The position numbers and the translations under genes are program-made. From assembly GCA_025463765.1 (NCBI GenBank), contig JAODBC010000027.1, positions 62,001 to 126,000 of the forward strand: a stretch of DNA of 64,000 nucleotides, read 5' to 3'. Positions within the stretch are counted from its first letter, which is position 1. Each line of letters begins with the position of its first letter. Origin of the DNA: Subtercola sp. Lineage in GTDB: Bacteria > Actinomycetota > Actinomycetes > Actinomycetales > Microbacteriaceae. The notes below the pieces were generated by a model. The model ran no database searches. It had not been told where the DNA came from and was given only the letters and a program-made list of their open reading frames with translations. Positions 34,314 through 43,678 of this stretch are shown piece by piece.

Positions 34314-35437
34314 TCAGCCAGTTCGACCACCGCGGTTCCCTCGGCCGTGATGTCGTCGAGCTGATTGCGGGCCTTCAGCTCGATACTGACCGATCGCCCG
34401 TCGATGCCCGTCACTGTGCCGCCACACCACACGGTGTCGCCGAAGATGTCTGGTCGGCGAAGGCGAACCGTCAGGTTCGTCAGCTTCGCCTCGTCGCCCA
34501 TCCAGCTCAAGACAGGGTGCGCCATCCATCCGCACTTCTGGGGGCCGTTGTTGTAGGCGCCTGGCATTCCGATCTCTCGCGCGACATCAGAATTCTGGTG
34601 CCCGAGGCTCGGCAGCACGCGTTCACTGAAGTAGGTCGCGTCGTAATTGTTGGGTAGCTTATCGGGGTTGCTGACCGCCCACGTTCGATAGCGCCACGCC
34701 ATCTCCGAGGCCTTGTACCCCGGCGATCCAATGCAGCCGGCGTAGTAGGCCGTCATCGTGATCTGGTCGATCGGACCCTTGACCACCTCGGGAATCGAAT
34801 CACCGACGGCCGCCTCTGCGACGGTCAGCCGATCTGCGCCACGCCAGTTCTCTGCCACCGCATGGGCCCGGATGCTCTCGATCTGTTCGTCGGTGTACAC
34901 CTGCTCGTCCCGTGCCTCGTAGCTGAGGCCCCCGCTGGCGCCGGCTCGCGGAACGCGGAACGTCGAGGCCTCTGCCGTCGCGAGCAGCGCACCATCTGAC
35001 TCGCGGTAATAATCGGTGGTGACGCGCTGAATCGCGAACTGATCGGAGTGTCGTCCGGTGTGCAGGGTGACGGCGCCCATTCGAGCTTCGGGGCGGATGC
35101 GGTCGCCGAGCCGAATCTGCTCGTGAAATGCCCATGACGTTCCGGCGTAGATCGGCTGCACGCCCGCAAAACCAAGGCCGATCGCACCGTCGAAGCTCGA
35201 GTACAAGAAGGTGGGTGGAGCCAGTACAGTCGCCCATTTCGACGTGGCGGCGTACTGTTCGTCGGAGTACAGCGGGTTCGCGTCACCGATCCCCCACGCG
35301 TAGTGCCGAATGCTGTCGAGGCTGGCCTCGCGATTCCATGGCTCCACTCTGATCACGAGGCCTTCGAGCTGCTTCGCTTCATCGATCATCTGATCGGTGA
35401 TCTGCTCGCTGAATTCGAGGTGCTTCATGGTGGTCAT
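34310..35437 (-). CDS. FAS1-like double-hotdog dehydratase (MaoC superfamily)
   Basis: Protein of 375 residues with two hotdog halves. The first half reads SIRHYAWGIGDANPLYSDEQ then LAPPTFLYS, the second YNNGPQKCGWMAHPVLSWMG then LRRPDIFGDTVW. Such proteins hydrate or dehydrate acyl-CoAs. The ATG at 35437 overlaps the upstream CMD-family gene by 4 nt, with GGGAG ahead. It is the last gene of the ten-gene transporter operon running from 44884. It probably acts on the CoA ester made by the NDP-forming synthetase. The exact substrate is unknown. Confidence 0.85.
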   Translation of the reverse strand: MTTMKHLEFSEQITDQMIDEAKQLEGLVIRVEPWNREASLDSIRHYAWGIGDANPLYSDEQYAATSKWATVLAPPTFLYSSFDGAIGLGFAGVQPIYAGTSWAFHEQIRLGDRIRPEARMGAVTLHTGRHSDQFAIQRVTTDYYRESDGALLATAEASTFRVPRAGASGGLSYEARDEQVYTDEQIESIRAHAVAENWRGADRLTVAEAAVGDSIPEVVKGPIDQITMTAYYAGCIGSPGYKASEMAWRYRTWAVSNPDKLPNNYDATYFSERVLPSLGHQNSDVAREIGMPGAYNNGPQKCGWMAHPVLSWMGDEAKLTNLTVRLRRPDIFGDTVWCGGTVTGIDGRSVSIELKARNQLDDITAEGTAVVELAD

Positions 35438-35820
35438 CGTTGCGCTCCCTTGTCTGCTTCGTTCCATTCCTGCCACGTCTCCCAGAGGTGGTACCCCACC
35501 TTGCCCCATCCCGAAACACCCATCACCAAGAAGGCGATCATGAGCGCCTCGTAAAGCGCGGTCTCGGTGAGGCCGGCGCGACGAGCCGCACTGAGGTGGT
35601 TGATCGCACCGTCTTTGTTGCTCACGGCGAGATCGAACATCACCAGCAGCAGTTCTTTCTGTGCCAAGGGCATGCCGTCGCTGCGATCGGTGTAGATCAG
35701 CTCGCGGATGTCGGTGTATGCGTTCGCGAAGTTCTCGTCCATGGCGAACATGGCCCCGATGGCCGCAGGAACGCTACCCATCGAGTTCTCATAGTGCTTC
35801 AGACGATCCGAGTTGCTCAT
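35434..35820 (-). CDS. carboxymuconolactone decarboxylase (CMD) family protein without cysteines
   Basis: All-alpha CMD/AhpD-family protein of 128 residues. The core LPLAQKELLLVMFDLAV-like helix and KDGAINHLSAARRAGLTETA match the family. No cysteine is present, so it is not an AhpD-type peroxidase and is nearer to the decarboxylase branch. It overlaps the synthetase gene by one base (TAATG) and the dehydratase gene by four. Its role could be a lactone decarboxylase or accessory step, which fits an enolase-superfamily cycloisomerase-like enzyme in the same operon. This is tentative. Confidence 0.78.
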   Translation of the reverse strand: MSNSDRLKHYENSMGSVPAAIGAMFAMDENFANAYTDIRELIYTDRSDGMPLAQKELLLVMFDLAVSNKDGAINHLSAARRAGLTETALYEALMIAFLVMGVSGWGKVGYHLWETWQEWNEADKGAQR

Positions 35821-37919
35821 TATTTTTCCGTCTCCTTTGTGGTGGTGTAGGCGAGCGCGTCAACGGCGAGAACGCCGTCGGGCGACACGATGATGGGGTT
35901 CAGTTCGAGCAGGCTGATCTCGGTTGCGGCCAACGCCTCGAAAAGTACATCGATGGTCGCGCAGAGCCGATCGATGTCACCTGCCGGGTTGCCTCGATAG
36001 CCAGCCAGGATGCGACCGACGCGTGACGATCGCAGCACGTCTCGCAGCTCGTCATTCGACCACCCAGACCACAGCATGACCTGGTCGTCGAGAAGCTCGA
36101 CGAGTACTCCACCCAGACGCACGATGGCCACCAGGCCATACTCAGCATCGCGAACGATCGCGACCAGCATCTCGTGCCCGGCTCCGGCGCCCGATTGAAT
36201 GACGACCGCGTCACCGTGCACTTCGCAGACGGTAGCAACGCGAGCGAAGGCGTCGTCGAGGTCGACGGCGTTGCGCACAACAGCGACCGCGCCGAGTTCT
36301 GACCGGTGCGAAATGGTGCGGCCCGCCGCTTTGACCGCGACCGGCAGCCCGTAGTGCGAAGCGGCCTGGCGAGCCTCGTCGAGGTCGGAGACCACAGTCC
36401 ATGTCGCCCACGGAAAGTCCTGAGGCAGCAAGGCCGCGATCTCTTCCAAACCGAATTGTGTGCCCGCCGGGTCTGGTTCGGGTATCGGCTCAGTCACAGC
36501 AGGCTGCTCTCGGAGGTCGGATACCGCGAGCAGGTCGAGAGCGCGAACCGCGCGCTCAGGCGTCGGTATGACCGCGACACGTTTCTCTGCGAAATCGGCG
36601 ACGACATCTGCGTCGATCTGGTCGTCTTCGCTCAGATGGGTCAGCACGATGGCAGCCCCTGCGGGTCTGCCCGCATCCAGCCGAGCGGCCAAGATGCCTC
36701 GATCGTGGGCGAGCGACGACTCGACAGCCAAAACGACATCTGTTCCCGGCGCTGCCGAAAGCGCACTCAGCAGATCGGCGAAGACCTCCGTCTCGCCGAG
36801 AAACGGAACGTCGAGCGGATTGTGCACCTCGCTGAGCCGCCCCCCGCTGATCTGGCCGAGCCGGTCGGTGATGTCGGTGTTCCATTCGGCCAGTTCGAGC
36901 TTGGCTGACCCATGAACCGCGTCGGAGACGATCACCGCACTGGCTCCCGACACTGACGCTACCGAGAGCCGAACGGGCGACCGCACAGAGCCCACGATGT
37001 CTGTGAGCACGAGACAATCGCACAACTCGGCAATGCTGCTCACCCGTACGAAACCTGCATGGTCGAGTACGGCGTGCGAAACATCTGCAGAGCCGACCAC
37101 ACGTCCGGTGTGACTGCCGGCCGCGGCTTGGCCGAGATCACTCTCGGCCACCTTGACCACAAACACTCTCTTGCCCGTCGATTCGATCAGTCGAGTGACC
37201 GACGCCAGCCAATCGAGGTCGGTCACTGCCTCCAAGAACAGCCCCACTGCTGACACATCCTCGCGCGGGAGGAGCCCGGCGACGATCTCGAGTGCACCGG
37301 TATCCATCTCGTTTCCCGTACTGAACCAGTGGGAAATGCCGATGCCTCTGCGCAGCAGCGACATGAGAATCCCGTTTCCCGTCGCCCCGCTCTGGGTGAC
37401 GAGAGCGATCGACCCGACCCGCGGTGCGGCATTCTGCAGCACGCTCGAGAAGTTGAGATGGGCGCCGGTTCGAGAGCTCATCGTGCCAACACAATTCGGG
37501 CCGATCACCCGAAGACGGCGATCTTCCTGCGCCAAGAACGACAGAAGATCGGCACGGGGCGCACTGTCGCTCCGCTCGAATCCACTGCCGATAACGACGG
37601 CAGCACCGACGTCGAGGGCGTCGAGCTGGCGCAGAATGTCGGTGACGTGAGGGGCCGCCACGCTGACAATGGCGGCGGACGCACTGCCTGGCGTCATCGC
37701 CGAGAGAGCGGGAATCGTGTCGAAGCCGAACACCGATGAACGATTCGGATTTACAACGACAGTCGAGCCCTGGTACCCATATTTCGCCAGATACCTCAAC
37801 GGCCGCGACGACGACTTCGACGGGTCCGACGAGGCACCCACCACCACCACGCTCACCGGGTCGACCAGCGTATCGACGAGCTCGACTGAGGCCAGTCGAG
37901 GTTCGGTCACCACGTTCAT
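35820..37919 (-). CDS. NDP-forming acyl-CoA synthetase, fused alpha-beta
   Basis: ATP-dependent acyl-CoA synthetase (ADP-forming) of 699 residues. The N-terminal CoA-binding domain includes VVVVGASSDPSK. The succinyl-CoA-ligase-like part has GPNCVG (140-145) and the swinging phosphohistidine loop GSHTG with His270. The C-terminal ATP-grasp domain follows from about residue 490. It makes an acyl-CoA from a free acid. The gene overlaps the iron alcohol dehydrogenase and the CMD gene, so it is tightly coupled. It would activate the acid produced earlier in the operon. Confidence 0.92.
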   Translation of the reverse strand: MNVVTEPRLASVELVDTLVDPVSVVVVGASSDPSKSSSRPLRYLAKYGYQGSTVVVNPNRSSVFGFDTIPALSAMTPGSASAAIVSVAAPHVTDILRQLDALDVGAAVVIGSGFERSDSAPRADLLSFLAQEDRRLRVIGPNCVGTMSSRTGAHLNFSSVLQNAAPRVGSIALVTQSGATGNGILMSLLRRGIGISHWFSTGNEMDTGALEIVAGLLPREDVSAVGLFLEAVTDLDWLASVTRLIESTGKRVFVVKVAESDLGQAAAGSHTGRVVGSADVSHAVLDHAGFVRVSSIAELCDCLVLTDIVGSVRSPVRLSVASVSGASAVIVSDAVHGSAKLELAEWNTDITDRLGQISGGRLSEVHNPLDVPFLGETEVFADLLSALSAAPGTDVVLAVESSLAHDRGILAARLDAGRPAGAAIVLTHLSEDDQIDADVVADFAEKRVAVIPTPERAVRALDLLAVSDLREQPAVTEPIPEPDPAGTQFGLEEIAALLPQDFPWATWTVVSDLDEARQAASHYGLPVAVKAAGRTISHRSELGAVAVVRNAVDLDDAFARVATVCEVHGDAVVIQSGAGAGHEMLVAIVRDAEYGLVAIVRLGGVLVELLDDQVMLWSGWSNDELRDVLRSSRVGRILAGYRGNPAGDIDRLCATIDVLFEALAATEISLLELNPIIVSPDGVLAVDALAYTTTKETEK

Positions 37920-39100
37920 GCTGCGACCGCAGACAGTGTGCCCGTGTAGGCGTTCTCGAGCACTGATCGCACCATCCGGGCATCCGTGACGACCTTCGGG
38001 TTGAAGAACAGCCCCCGGTCTTGCATGACCAAGGTCGCGACCCGATCGAGGTCTTCGTGATGAACGCCCGCCTGCTCGAGGGTGTTCGGCACCCCACAGG
38101 CAAACTGGATGTCACGAACCAGTGAGCTCGCCGGCCGCCCGGGTTGCACCTGCAACCCGGCGCTCAGCGCCGAAGCGAATAGCTCCTGTTTGGCTGCCGT
38201 CTCATCTGCGTTGAACTCGAGCACGTACGGCAGCATGACGGAGTTGGCAACCCCGTGCGGCACCCCCAGAGAGGCGCCGAGCACGTGGCACACGGCATGA
38301 TGCAGCCCGACTCGGGCATTAGAGATCACCAGCCCACCCAAGTAGGCCGCGAGAAGCAGCTCAGTCACCAATTCGTCGTTGCGCGCTCCCTGAGCGTAGG
38401 CCGGCAACGCTGAAGCGAACCGTCGAGCTCCTTCGAGAGCGAGCGCATCAGTGACAGCAGAGGCGCTGCGCGAGTACAGTGCTTCGGCGCAGTGCGCCAG
38501 TGCGTTCATCCCCGAGGTGAGCACAAGGTCGGCCGGAACATCGGCGAGAGCCAGCGGATCGAAGATAAGCAGGCGTGACGCGATCTTCGAGTCCCAGAAC
38601 ACTCGTTTGATGCCCGCGGCATCGGTCGCTCCGCCGCCTGGAGTCACTTCGGCGCCCGAGAGGGTCGTCGGGATGCTCACCACCGGCAGCTTGGGCTTGA
38701 GCAACTGGAGCTGGAACAGCTGGTCGGGAGGCGTGAACGTGCTGCAGTGGCTGCTCAGCGGGAGGCCCTCTGCCAGCACAATCGAGACCCCCTTCGCCGT
38801 ATCACTGACGCTGCCTCCGCCATAGGCGATGAACGCGTCGGCCCGGAGGCCCCTGACCGCAGCGGCGAGTTCTTCGGTGTCGGTGATCGGCGCGTGAGGA
38901 CGCACATTCGTGAACTCGTAGACGATCTCGAAACCCTCGAGTACCTGCTTGAGCGATTCGAAACCTCTCGATCGAGATGCCCGGGGGCTGCTCACCAGCA
39001 CGACCCGCGTGACGCCGATCTGGCTGAGCTCTGCAGCGAGCGCGGCGATGCTTCCGGGCCCGCACAGAAGCGTCTGTCTGGCTTGGTCGTTTCGAATCAT
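37916..39100 (-). CDS. iron-containing alcohol dehydrogenase / maleylacetate reductase-like
   Basis: Fe-ADH family protein of 394 residues. The NAD motif GGGSVSDTAK and the metal-ligand region GLHHAVCHVLGASLGVPHG are complete. The latter pattern resembles maleylacetate reductases. It would reduce a carbonyl or enone, or oxidise an alcohol, with NAD(P)H. It lies one base after the enolase-superfamily gene and overlaps the synthetase gene by four bases. A cycloisomerase followed by a maleylacetate reductase would match the end of a modified aromatic or lactone route. That reading is inference. Confidence 0.88.
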   Translation of the reverse strand: MIRNDQARQTLLCGPGSIAALAAELSQIGVTRVVLVSSPRASRSRGFESLKQVLEGFEIVYEFTNVRPHAPITDTEELAAAVRGLRADAFIAYGGGSVSDTAKGVSIVLAEGLPLSSHCSTFTPPDQLFQLQLLKPKLPVVSIPTTLSGAEVTPGGGATDAAGIKRVFWDSKIASRLLIFDPLALADVPADLVLTSGMNALAHCAEALYSRSASAVTDALALEGARRFASALPAYAQGARNDELVTELLLAAYLGGLVISNARVGLHHAVCHVLGASLGVPHGVANSVMLPYVLEFNADETAAKQELFASALSAGLQVQPGRPASSLVRDIQFACGVPNTLEQAGVHHEDLDRVATLVMQDRGLFFNPKVVTDARMVRSVLENAYTGTLSAVAA

Positions 39101-39101
39101 T

Positions 39102-40211
39102 TCAGTCCTTGTCGGTTCGGTAGTGATTCAGCGTGTCTTTGTCGATCGCGATACCGAATCCGGGCTGGCTGCTGACCGCGAGCCGACCGTCTCTGATGAC
39201 GGGTGGCACCGTCATCAGATCGTTCTCGAGATGGAGGAAGTAGGCGAGTTCAGCGGGCAGTGTCGCCGTGCTCGCTTGGGCCGCAGCGAACGAGGCCGAG
39301 ACATTCGTTCCGATTCCGCTGTCACCCTGGCTCGCGACGAGAACAGGCACACCCAGCGCCGTACAGAATTCCCGGATGCGTTGCGATTGCGTGATTCCCG
39401 TGCGTTGAAGCTTGAGCCCGATCATCGAGGAACGGGCCCCCAGCACTTCGTTTACCACTTCGCGAGTGGTGATACAGCTCTCATCACCGAGAACCGGCAC
39501 CGTCGAGGCAGAAACGACGGCCGCCCGGCCGAGCACTTCCTCGGCCGCACACGGCTCTTCGATCCAGTCGAGCATTCCCTCGGTGGCACGAACGAACCTG
39601 ATCGCCTCTGCCGCTGTGAAGCCGTGATTCGCGTCGACGTAGATGACGGCCTGTGGAGAATGTTCGCGCACTCGTGTGACCAGCTCGATGTCTTTAGTCA
39701 CGTCGAGCCCCACCTTCACCTTGAGACTGGTGATTCCCAACGTGTCATGCAGTTCGTCGACTTCGGCGATGAGGGTTGCCGCGTCGCCCGACCCGAGAAT
39801 CGCCGTGCACCGCACGTCGTGAGCGAAGCCGCCCAGCAGGCTGTGACACGAAACGCCCAGGGCGTTGCCGATCGCGTCGAAGATGGCGATCTCGACCGAC
39901 GACTTTGCAGCGACATTCCCCGCGAGGTGCCGCAGCCGGTGCTCGATCTGCGCGGTCTCGAAGATACTCATGCCCATCAAAGCTGGCGCGATGAGGGTTT
40001 CGATCGCGTACGCAAGAGAAACGCCTGTCTCGCCGTAGATCATCGGGCGCGGAATCGCCTCTGCCGTGCCGGTCACTCCGCTGTCGGTGTGAACGGTCAC
40101 CAGCAGGTGCTCGGCAGCCGACAGAGTACCCGTGGCGAATTTCACCGTACCCGTGAGCGGGATGGCAAAGGGCAGGACTTCTATGCGTTCGATGCGATGC
40201 TGGCCATTCAT
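39102..40211 (-). CDS. mandelate racemase / muconate lactonizing enzyme family protein
   Basis: Enolase-superfamily enzyme of 369 residues of the MLE subgroup. The active-site set is complete: Lys164 and Lys166 (SLKVKVG), metal ligands Asp193 (VDAN), Glu219 (WIEEP) and Asp243 (GDES), and Lys267 (GLKLQ). Spacing matches muconate cycloisomerases. Members include cycloisomerases, o-succinylbenzoate synthases and N-acylamino-acid or dipeptide racemases, so the substrate cannot be fixed. AGGAG precedes the ATG. It is the first enzyme gene after the LIV transporter genes in the operon. Confidence 0.9.
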   Translation of the reverse strand: MNGQHRIERIEVLPFAIPLTGTVKFATGTLSAAEHLLVTVHTDSGVTGTAEAIPRPMIYGETGVSLAYAIETLIAPALMGMSIFETAQIEHRLRHLAGNVAAKSSVEIAIFDAIGNALGVSCHSLLGGFAHDVRCTAILGSGDAATLIAEVDELHDTLGITSLKVKVGLDVTKDIELVTRVREHSPQAVIYVDANHGFTAAEAIRFVRATEGMLDWIEEPCAAEEVLGRAAVVSASTVPVLGDESCITTREVVNEVLGARSSMIGLKLQRTGITQSQRIREFCTALGVPVLVASQGDSGIGTNVSASFAAAQASTATLPAELAYFLHLENDLMTVPPVIRDGRLAVSSQPGFGIAIDKDTLNHYRTDKD

Positions 40212-40259
40212 TCAGATCTCCTTTGATTGCTGACGTGCTGCGTACTCGAGGCGTCTCAC

Positions 40260-40967
40260 TTACAAGAAGGCCGCCTCAATTGCCTCGCGAGTCAATACGA
40301 CATTCGCCGCTCCCAGCTCGACCTGCTTGCCGAGACTGAGCACCAGAACCCGCTCACACGTCTCGCGCACGACGGTGAGGCTCTGCTCCGCGATGACCAC
40401 CGCCATCGAATCGAGTTCGCGCATAGTGCCCAGACTCTCGACGAGCTGCTCCACAGCTATGGGTGAAAGCCCGAGCGAAGGTTCGTCGAGCAAGAGCACC
40501 TTCGGCCTCGAAACCGCAGCGCGCGCTATCGCGAGAGTCTGCTGCTGACCACCCGACAACTGGCCGGCAGCCCGCGAGCGCAAGTCGGTCAAGATCGGAA
40601 AGAGCTCATACGCCAGATCGAGCGCCTCACGCGCAGCGAGCCCCTTGGCGTTCACGACACCACCCCTGATGTGGTCTTCTACCGTGAGGTCTGGCCACAA
40701 TTCCCGGGCTTCCGGCACCAATACGAGCCCTTCACTCCACCGTCGCCACGGCATGTGACGGGTGATGTCGATTCCCGCGAGCTCGATCGTGCCGCGCAGC
40801 GACGGAAGCAGCCCGGCGATGGCCTGCATCAATGCACTCTTTCCAGCGCCGTTCGAACCCACGATGCCCAGGTAGCGCCCCGGCTCCACACTGAACGCCA
40901 CGTCTTCGACGACGGCGACCTGCGTGTAACCAGAGCTCAGACCCTTCACCTCCAATGCGGCGGTCAT
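40260..40967 (-). CDS. livF: LIV-type ABC transporter ATPase LivF
   Basis: Cytoplasmic ATPase of 235 residues. Walker A reads GSNGAGKSA, with Ala after the Ser where Thr is usual. The signature LSGGQQQTLAIARA and Walker B VLLLDEPSLGLSP are normal. Its ATG overlaps the livG stop by four bases. It is the fifth gene of the minus-strand operon that starts with the binding protein at 44884, and energises uptake of the operon's substrate. Confidence 0.94.
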   Translation of the reverse strand: MTAALEVKGLSSGYTQVAVVEDVAFSVEPGRYLGIVGSNGAGKSALMQAIAGLLPSLRGTIELAGIDITRHMPWRRWSEGLVLVPEARELWPDLTVEDHIRGGVVNAKGLAAREALDLAYELFPILTDLRSRAAGQLSGGQQQTLAIARAAVSRPKVLLLDEPSLGLSPIAVEQLVESLGTMRELDSMAVVIAEQSLTVVRETCERVLVLSLGKQVELGAANVVLTREAIEAAFL

Positions 40968-41758
40968 AACATCTCCTTCGCGGCTGCTCGCCCGATATAC
41001 GCCTCGAGCACCGCCGGCTCACGCAGAACAGATTCAGGAGCTCCTTCCGCGATGATCGCACCCTCAGCGAGCACCACGGTTCGGCTGGTGAGGGTGCGCA
41101 CGAACCGCATGTCGTGTTCGACCAAGACGACGGTCGTGCCGTGCCGGGCAACCGATTCGGTGACCACGTCGACGACGCGTTGTTTATCGGCCGGCGGCAT
41201 CCCCGCTCCGATCTCGTCGAGCAAGAGCAGTCGCGGCCGAGACATCAGGGCCCGGCCGAGGTCGACGAGACGACGGGCAGGCGCCGATAAGAACTCCACG
41301 TCGATCGCACGGCTCTCGCTCAACCCCAGCCACTCCATCGTCTCCTCAGCCCGGTGCATGATGTCGCGCTCAGACCTCACGAACCCTGGCAATCGAAGCA
41401 GCCCGCCGCGGCTGACCTTGTGCCCTAGCGCACCGGTGGCAAGCTGGTCGGAGACGGGTAGACCAGTGATCAGGCGCGAGTCTTGGAAAGTGCGACTTAT
41501 TCCGAGACCGGCACGCCGCCATGCGCCCATCCGGTCGAGGCGCGCTTCCCTGTCGCCTGTGCGAAAACCGATCTCGCCGGAAGCAAGCCGTACTAGTCCG
41601 CTGATCGCGTTGAATAAGGTCGTCTTGCCTGCCCCGTTCGGGCCGACCAAGCCGACGACTTCTCCCTGTGCCACAGAGAACGAGACATCGTTCACGGCGA
41701 CCAGGCCGCCGAACCGCACTCGAGCGGCCCGAATATCGATGATGGGGTGCTCACTCAC
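40964..41758 (-). CDS. livG: LIV-type ABC transporter ATPase LivG
   Basis: ATPase of 264 residues with Walker A GPNGAGKTT and Walker B RLLLLDEIGAGMPP. The ABC signature is unusual: LSAPARRLVDLGRAL replaces the standard LSxGQQRRLEIARAL and lacks the glycine. Since LivG pairs with a normal LivF, one ATP site may be degenerate. The gene overlaps livM by 8 bp and livF by 4 bp. It is part of the complete transporter in the ten-gene operon. Confidence 0.93.
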   Translation of the reverse strand: MSEHPIIDIRAARVRFGGLVAVNDVSFSVAQGEVVGLVGPNGAGKTTLFNAISGLVRLASGEIGFRTGDREARLDRMGAWRRAGLGISRTFQDSRLITGLPVSDQLATGALGHKVSRGGLLRLPGFVRSERDIMHRAEETMEWLGLSESRAIDVEFLSAPARRLVDLGRALMSRPRLLLLDEIGAGMPPADKQRVVDVVTESVARHGTTVVLVEHDMRFVRTLTSRTVVLAEGAIIAEGAPESVLREPAVLEAYIGRAAAKEML

Positions 41759-42791
41759 GGGGGCTCCTTTGTCGCACGCGCAGTCGAATGAGCGATCGTA
41801 GACCTGCAGGCCTCAGCAGCAAGATCACGAAAAGAAGACCACCGTCGATGTAGGCGCCGACATCGCCGATCCCAGGGATGAGCTGACGCACGGCGGTGAT
41901 CAGCAGCACACCAGCCACCGTGCCCCAGACGCTCGCTATGCCTCCGACCACGATCATCGTCAAGAGCATGAGGGTCAGCTCGAGCGTGAAGTTGGCCGGA
42001 GTCACGAACGTCAGCACCCCCGCGAGCAGCACCCCGGCAATTCCACCGAGGAACGCGCTGAGTGCGAAGACCTTGACACGAGTCAACACGACGTTCACAC
42101 CCATTGCGGCGGCAGCAGTCTCATCTGTTCGGATCATGGCGAGCTGGCGACCGAAGGGCGACCGCACGAGTCGCAAGACCACGATCATGGCGAGGGCCGC
42201 GCCGACGATGGTGAAGACATACGTGAACGAACCACCCAGGTCGACGAAGATGCCGTTGTCACCCTGCGTGGGCGGCCACAATTGGATTGCCAGCAGGGTC
42301 GCCTGAGCGAAAGCGAGAGTGATCAGCGCCAAGTAGATCTCGCGGGTTCTGATGATCGCGAGTCCGACCAGCGCACCCATGACTGGAGTCACGACGGCGG
42401 CGGCCACGATGGCCAGAATCGAACCGATATCGGGCGCCAAGACGGCGTATGTATAGGCGCCGATCGCCATGAAGGCGCTCTGGCAGAACGCGAATTGACC
42501 ACCGAATCCAAGAACGAGGTTGTACCCGAGCGCAGCTATGAGATAGCAGCAGAACAGGCCGACCAGGGTCTGAACATACAGACCAGCAGACGCCGACACC
42601 AGCCACACGACAAGAGCAACAAGTACGACCGAGACAGACGGAACCAGTCCACCGATGCCGGGCTTGTCGCGATCTGCCACTGTTTCGTTGGTGAGTGCGG
42701 GCAACCGCATCAGTCGCATGACTCCCGACGCGGGGATGCTCGCCCCCCGCACTCGGGCACGGGTGGCGGCCAGCGTGTCGTGCACGCTCAT
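41751..42791 (-). CDS. livM: LIV-type ABC transporter permease LivM
   Basis: Permease of 346 residues with about ten hydrophobic segments and the family loop LAMIRTDETAAAAMGVNV. The ATG at 42791 overlaps the livH stop by four bases (TCAT at 42788-42791), which fixes the start; the reading frame is open far upstream to 43244 only as a shadow of livH. The N-terminus has about 40 polar residues before the first membrane segment. It is part of the complete transporter of the ten-gene operon. Confidence 0.92.
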   Translation of the reverse strand: MSVHDTLAATRARVRGASIPASGVMRLMRLPALTNETVADRDKPGIGGLVPSVSVVLVALVVWLVSASAGLYVQTLVGLFCCYLIAALGYNLVLGFGGQFAFCQSAFMAIGAYTYAVLAPDIGSILAIVAAAVVTPVMGALVGLAIIRTREIYLALITLAFAQATLLAIQLWPPTQGDNGIFVDLGGSFTYVFTIVGAALAMIVVLRLVRSPFGRQLAMIRTDETAAAAMGVNVVLTRVKVFALSAFLGGIAGVLLAGVLTFVTPANFTLELTLMLLTMIVVGGIASVWGTVAGVLLITAVRQLIPGIGDVGAYIDGGLLFVILLLRPAGLRSLIRLRVRQRSPRE

Positions 42792-43645
42792 GCGCTCTTT
42801 CCCAACAGGCCCGCGGGCTTCACGAGCAGCACCACGAGCATCACAGCCAGCGACACGAACGGGGCATAGCTTCCTCCGAATTGACCGGCTACGAGGGCTT
42901 GAAGCACTCCGGTGAGGAGGCCGCCGATGACGGCACCCGGAAAGCTGCCGAATCCGCCCAGCACTACAGCGGCGAAGCTGTCGAAGGTGTACTGCTGCCC
43001 CAGCGCTGGAACGAGCAGAAAGGTCGGAAAGATCAGCGCGCCACTCAGTGCGGCGAGGCAGCCGCCGACGCTCCAGGCGATCGCCGATGTGCGAGCCGGG
43101 TTCACACCCGCGACTACGGCGCCGGTGCGGTTGCTGGCCACCATGCGCATTCGAAGTCCTTCTTTCGATCGGCGCAAGGTGATCGTCAGGGCGACAACGA
43201 GGATGCACGCCACGACGATGAGAACGATATCCATACCCGACCATCCCAGTGAGGGAATCAGCGGTGATCGGCTTGCATACGGCGCCATGGCTTGTGCTTC
43301 CGGGCCGAAAGCCTGCAGGAACGCTGTGCTGCTCACCTCGGTAATGGCGAGTAGCACGATCACCTGCGATAGCAGGCTCGCCGACTGCAGGGGGCGCATC
43401 GCAAACCGATTGATCACATATCCCGACAACCCGCCAACGACGACGGCGATGACTATCGCGAGCGGGATCGGCAGACCGATGACTGTTCCGAACTCCCAGG
43501 CGACGTAACCGCCGAGCACCATCTGACTTCCATTGGCAAAGTTGACCACACCGGTGGCACGGTAGACGATGGTGAATCCCAGTGCCACGAGAACGAGCGC
43601 GAAACCGTTGACGAGGCCGCTTCCGAGTGCTGAACCGAGGTCCAT
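42788..43645 (-). CDS. livH: LIV-type ABC transporter permease LivH
   Basis: Permease of 285 residues with the typical opening GLVNGFALVLVALGFTIVYR and the loop GLRMRMVASNRTGAVVAGVN. It follows the binding-protein gene after 33 bp and overlaps livM by four bases. It forms the transmembrane channel with LivM in the ten-gene operon. Confidence 0.93.
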   Translation of the reverse strand: MDLGSALGSGLVNGFALVLVALGFTIVYRATGVVNFANGSQMVLGGYVAWEFGTVIGLPIPLAIVIAVVVGGLSGYVINRFAMRPLQSASLLSQVIVLLAITEVSSTAFLQAFGPEAQAMAPYASRSPLIPSLGWSGMDIVLIVVACILVVALTITLRRSKEGLRMRMVASNRTGAVVAGVNPARTSAIAWSVGGCLAALSGALIFPTFLLVPALGQQYTFDSFAAVVLGGFGSFPGAVIGGLLTGVLQALVAGQFGGSYAPFVSLAVMLVVLLVKPAGLLGKSA

Positions 43646-43678
43646 CAGCAGATCATCCGCCCGCGGTTGCTGCGACCG

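Noticed and set aside
37138-38115. 325-residue minus-strand open frame
   Set aside because: It is out of frame with the acyl-CoA synthetase and iron dehydrogenase genes, which have complete active-site motifs. The Arg/Ser-rich product has no motif.
42792-43244. Upstream extension of livM to 43244 (497 residues)
   Set aside because: The extra part overlaps livH in another frame, lacks hydrophobic character, and the four-base overlap with livH fixes the start at 42791.
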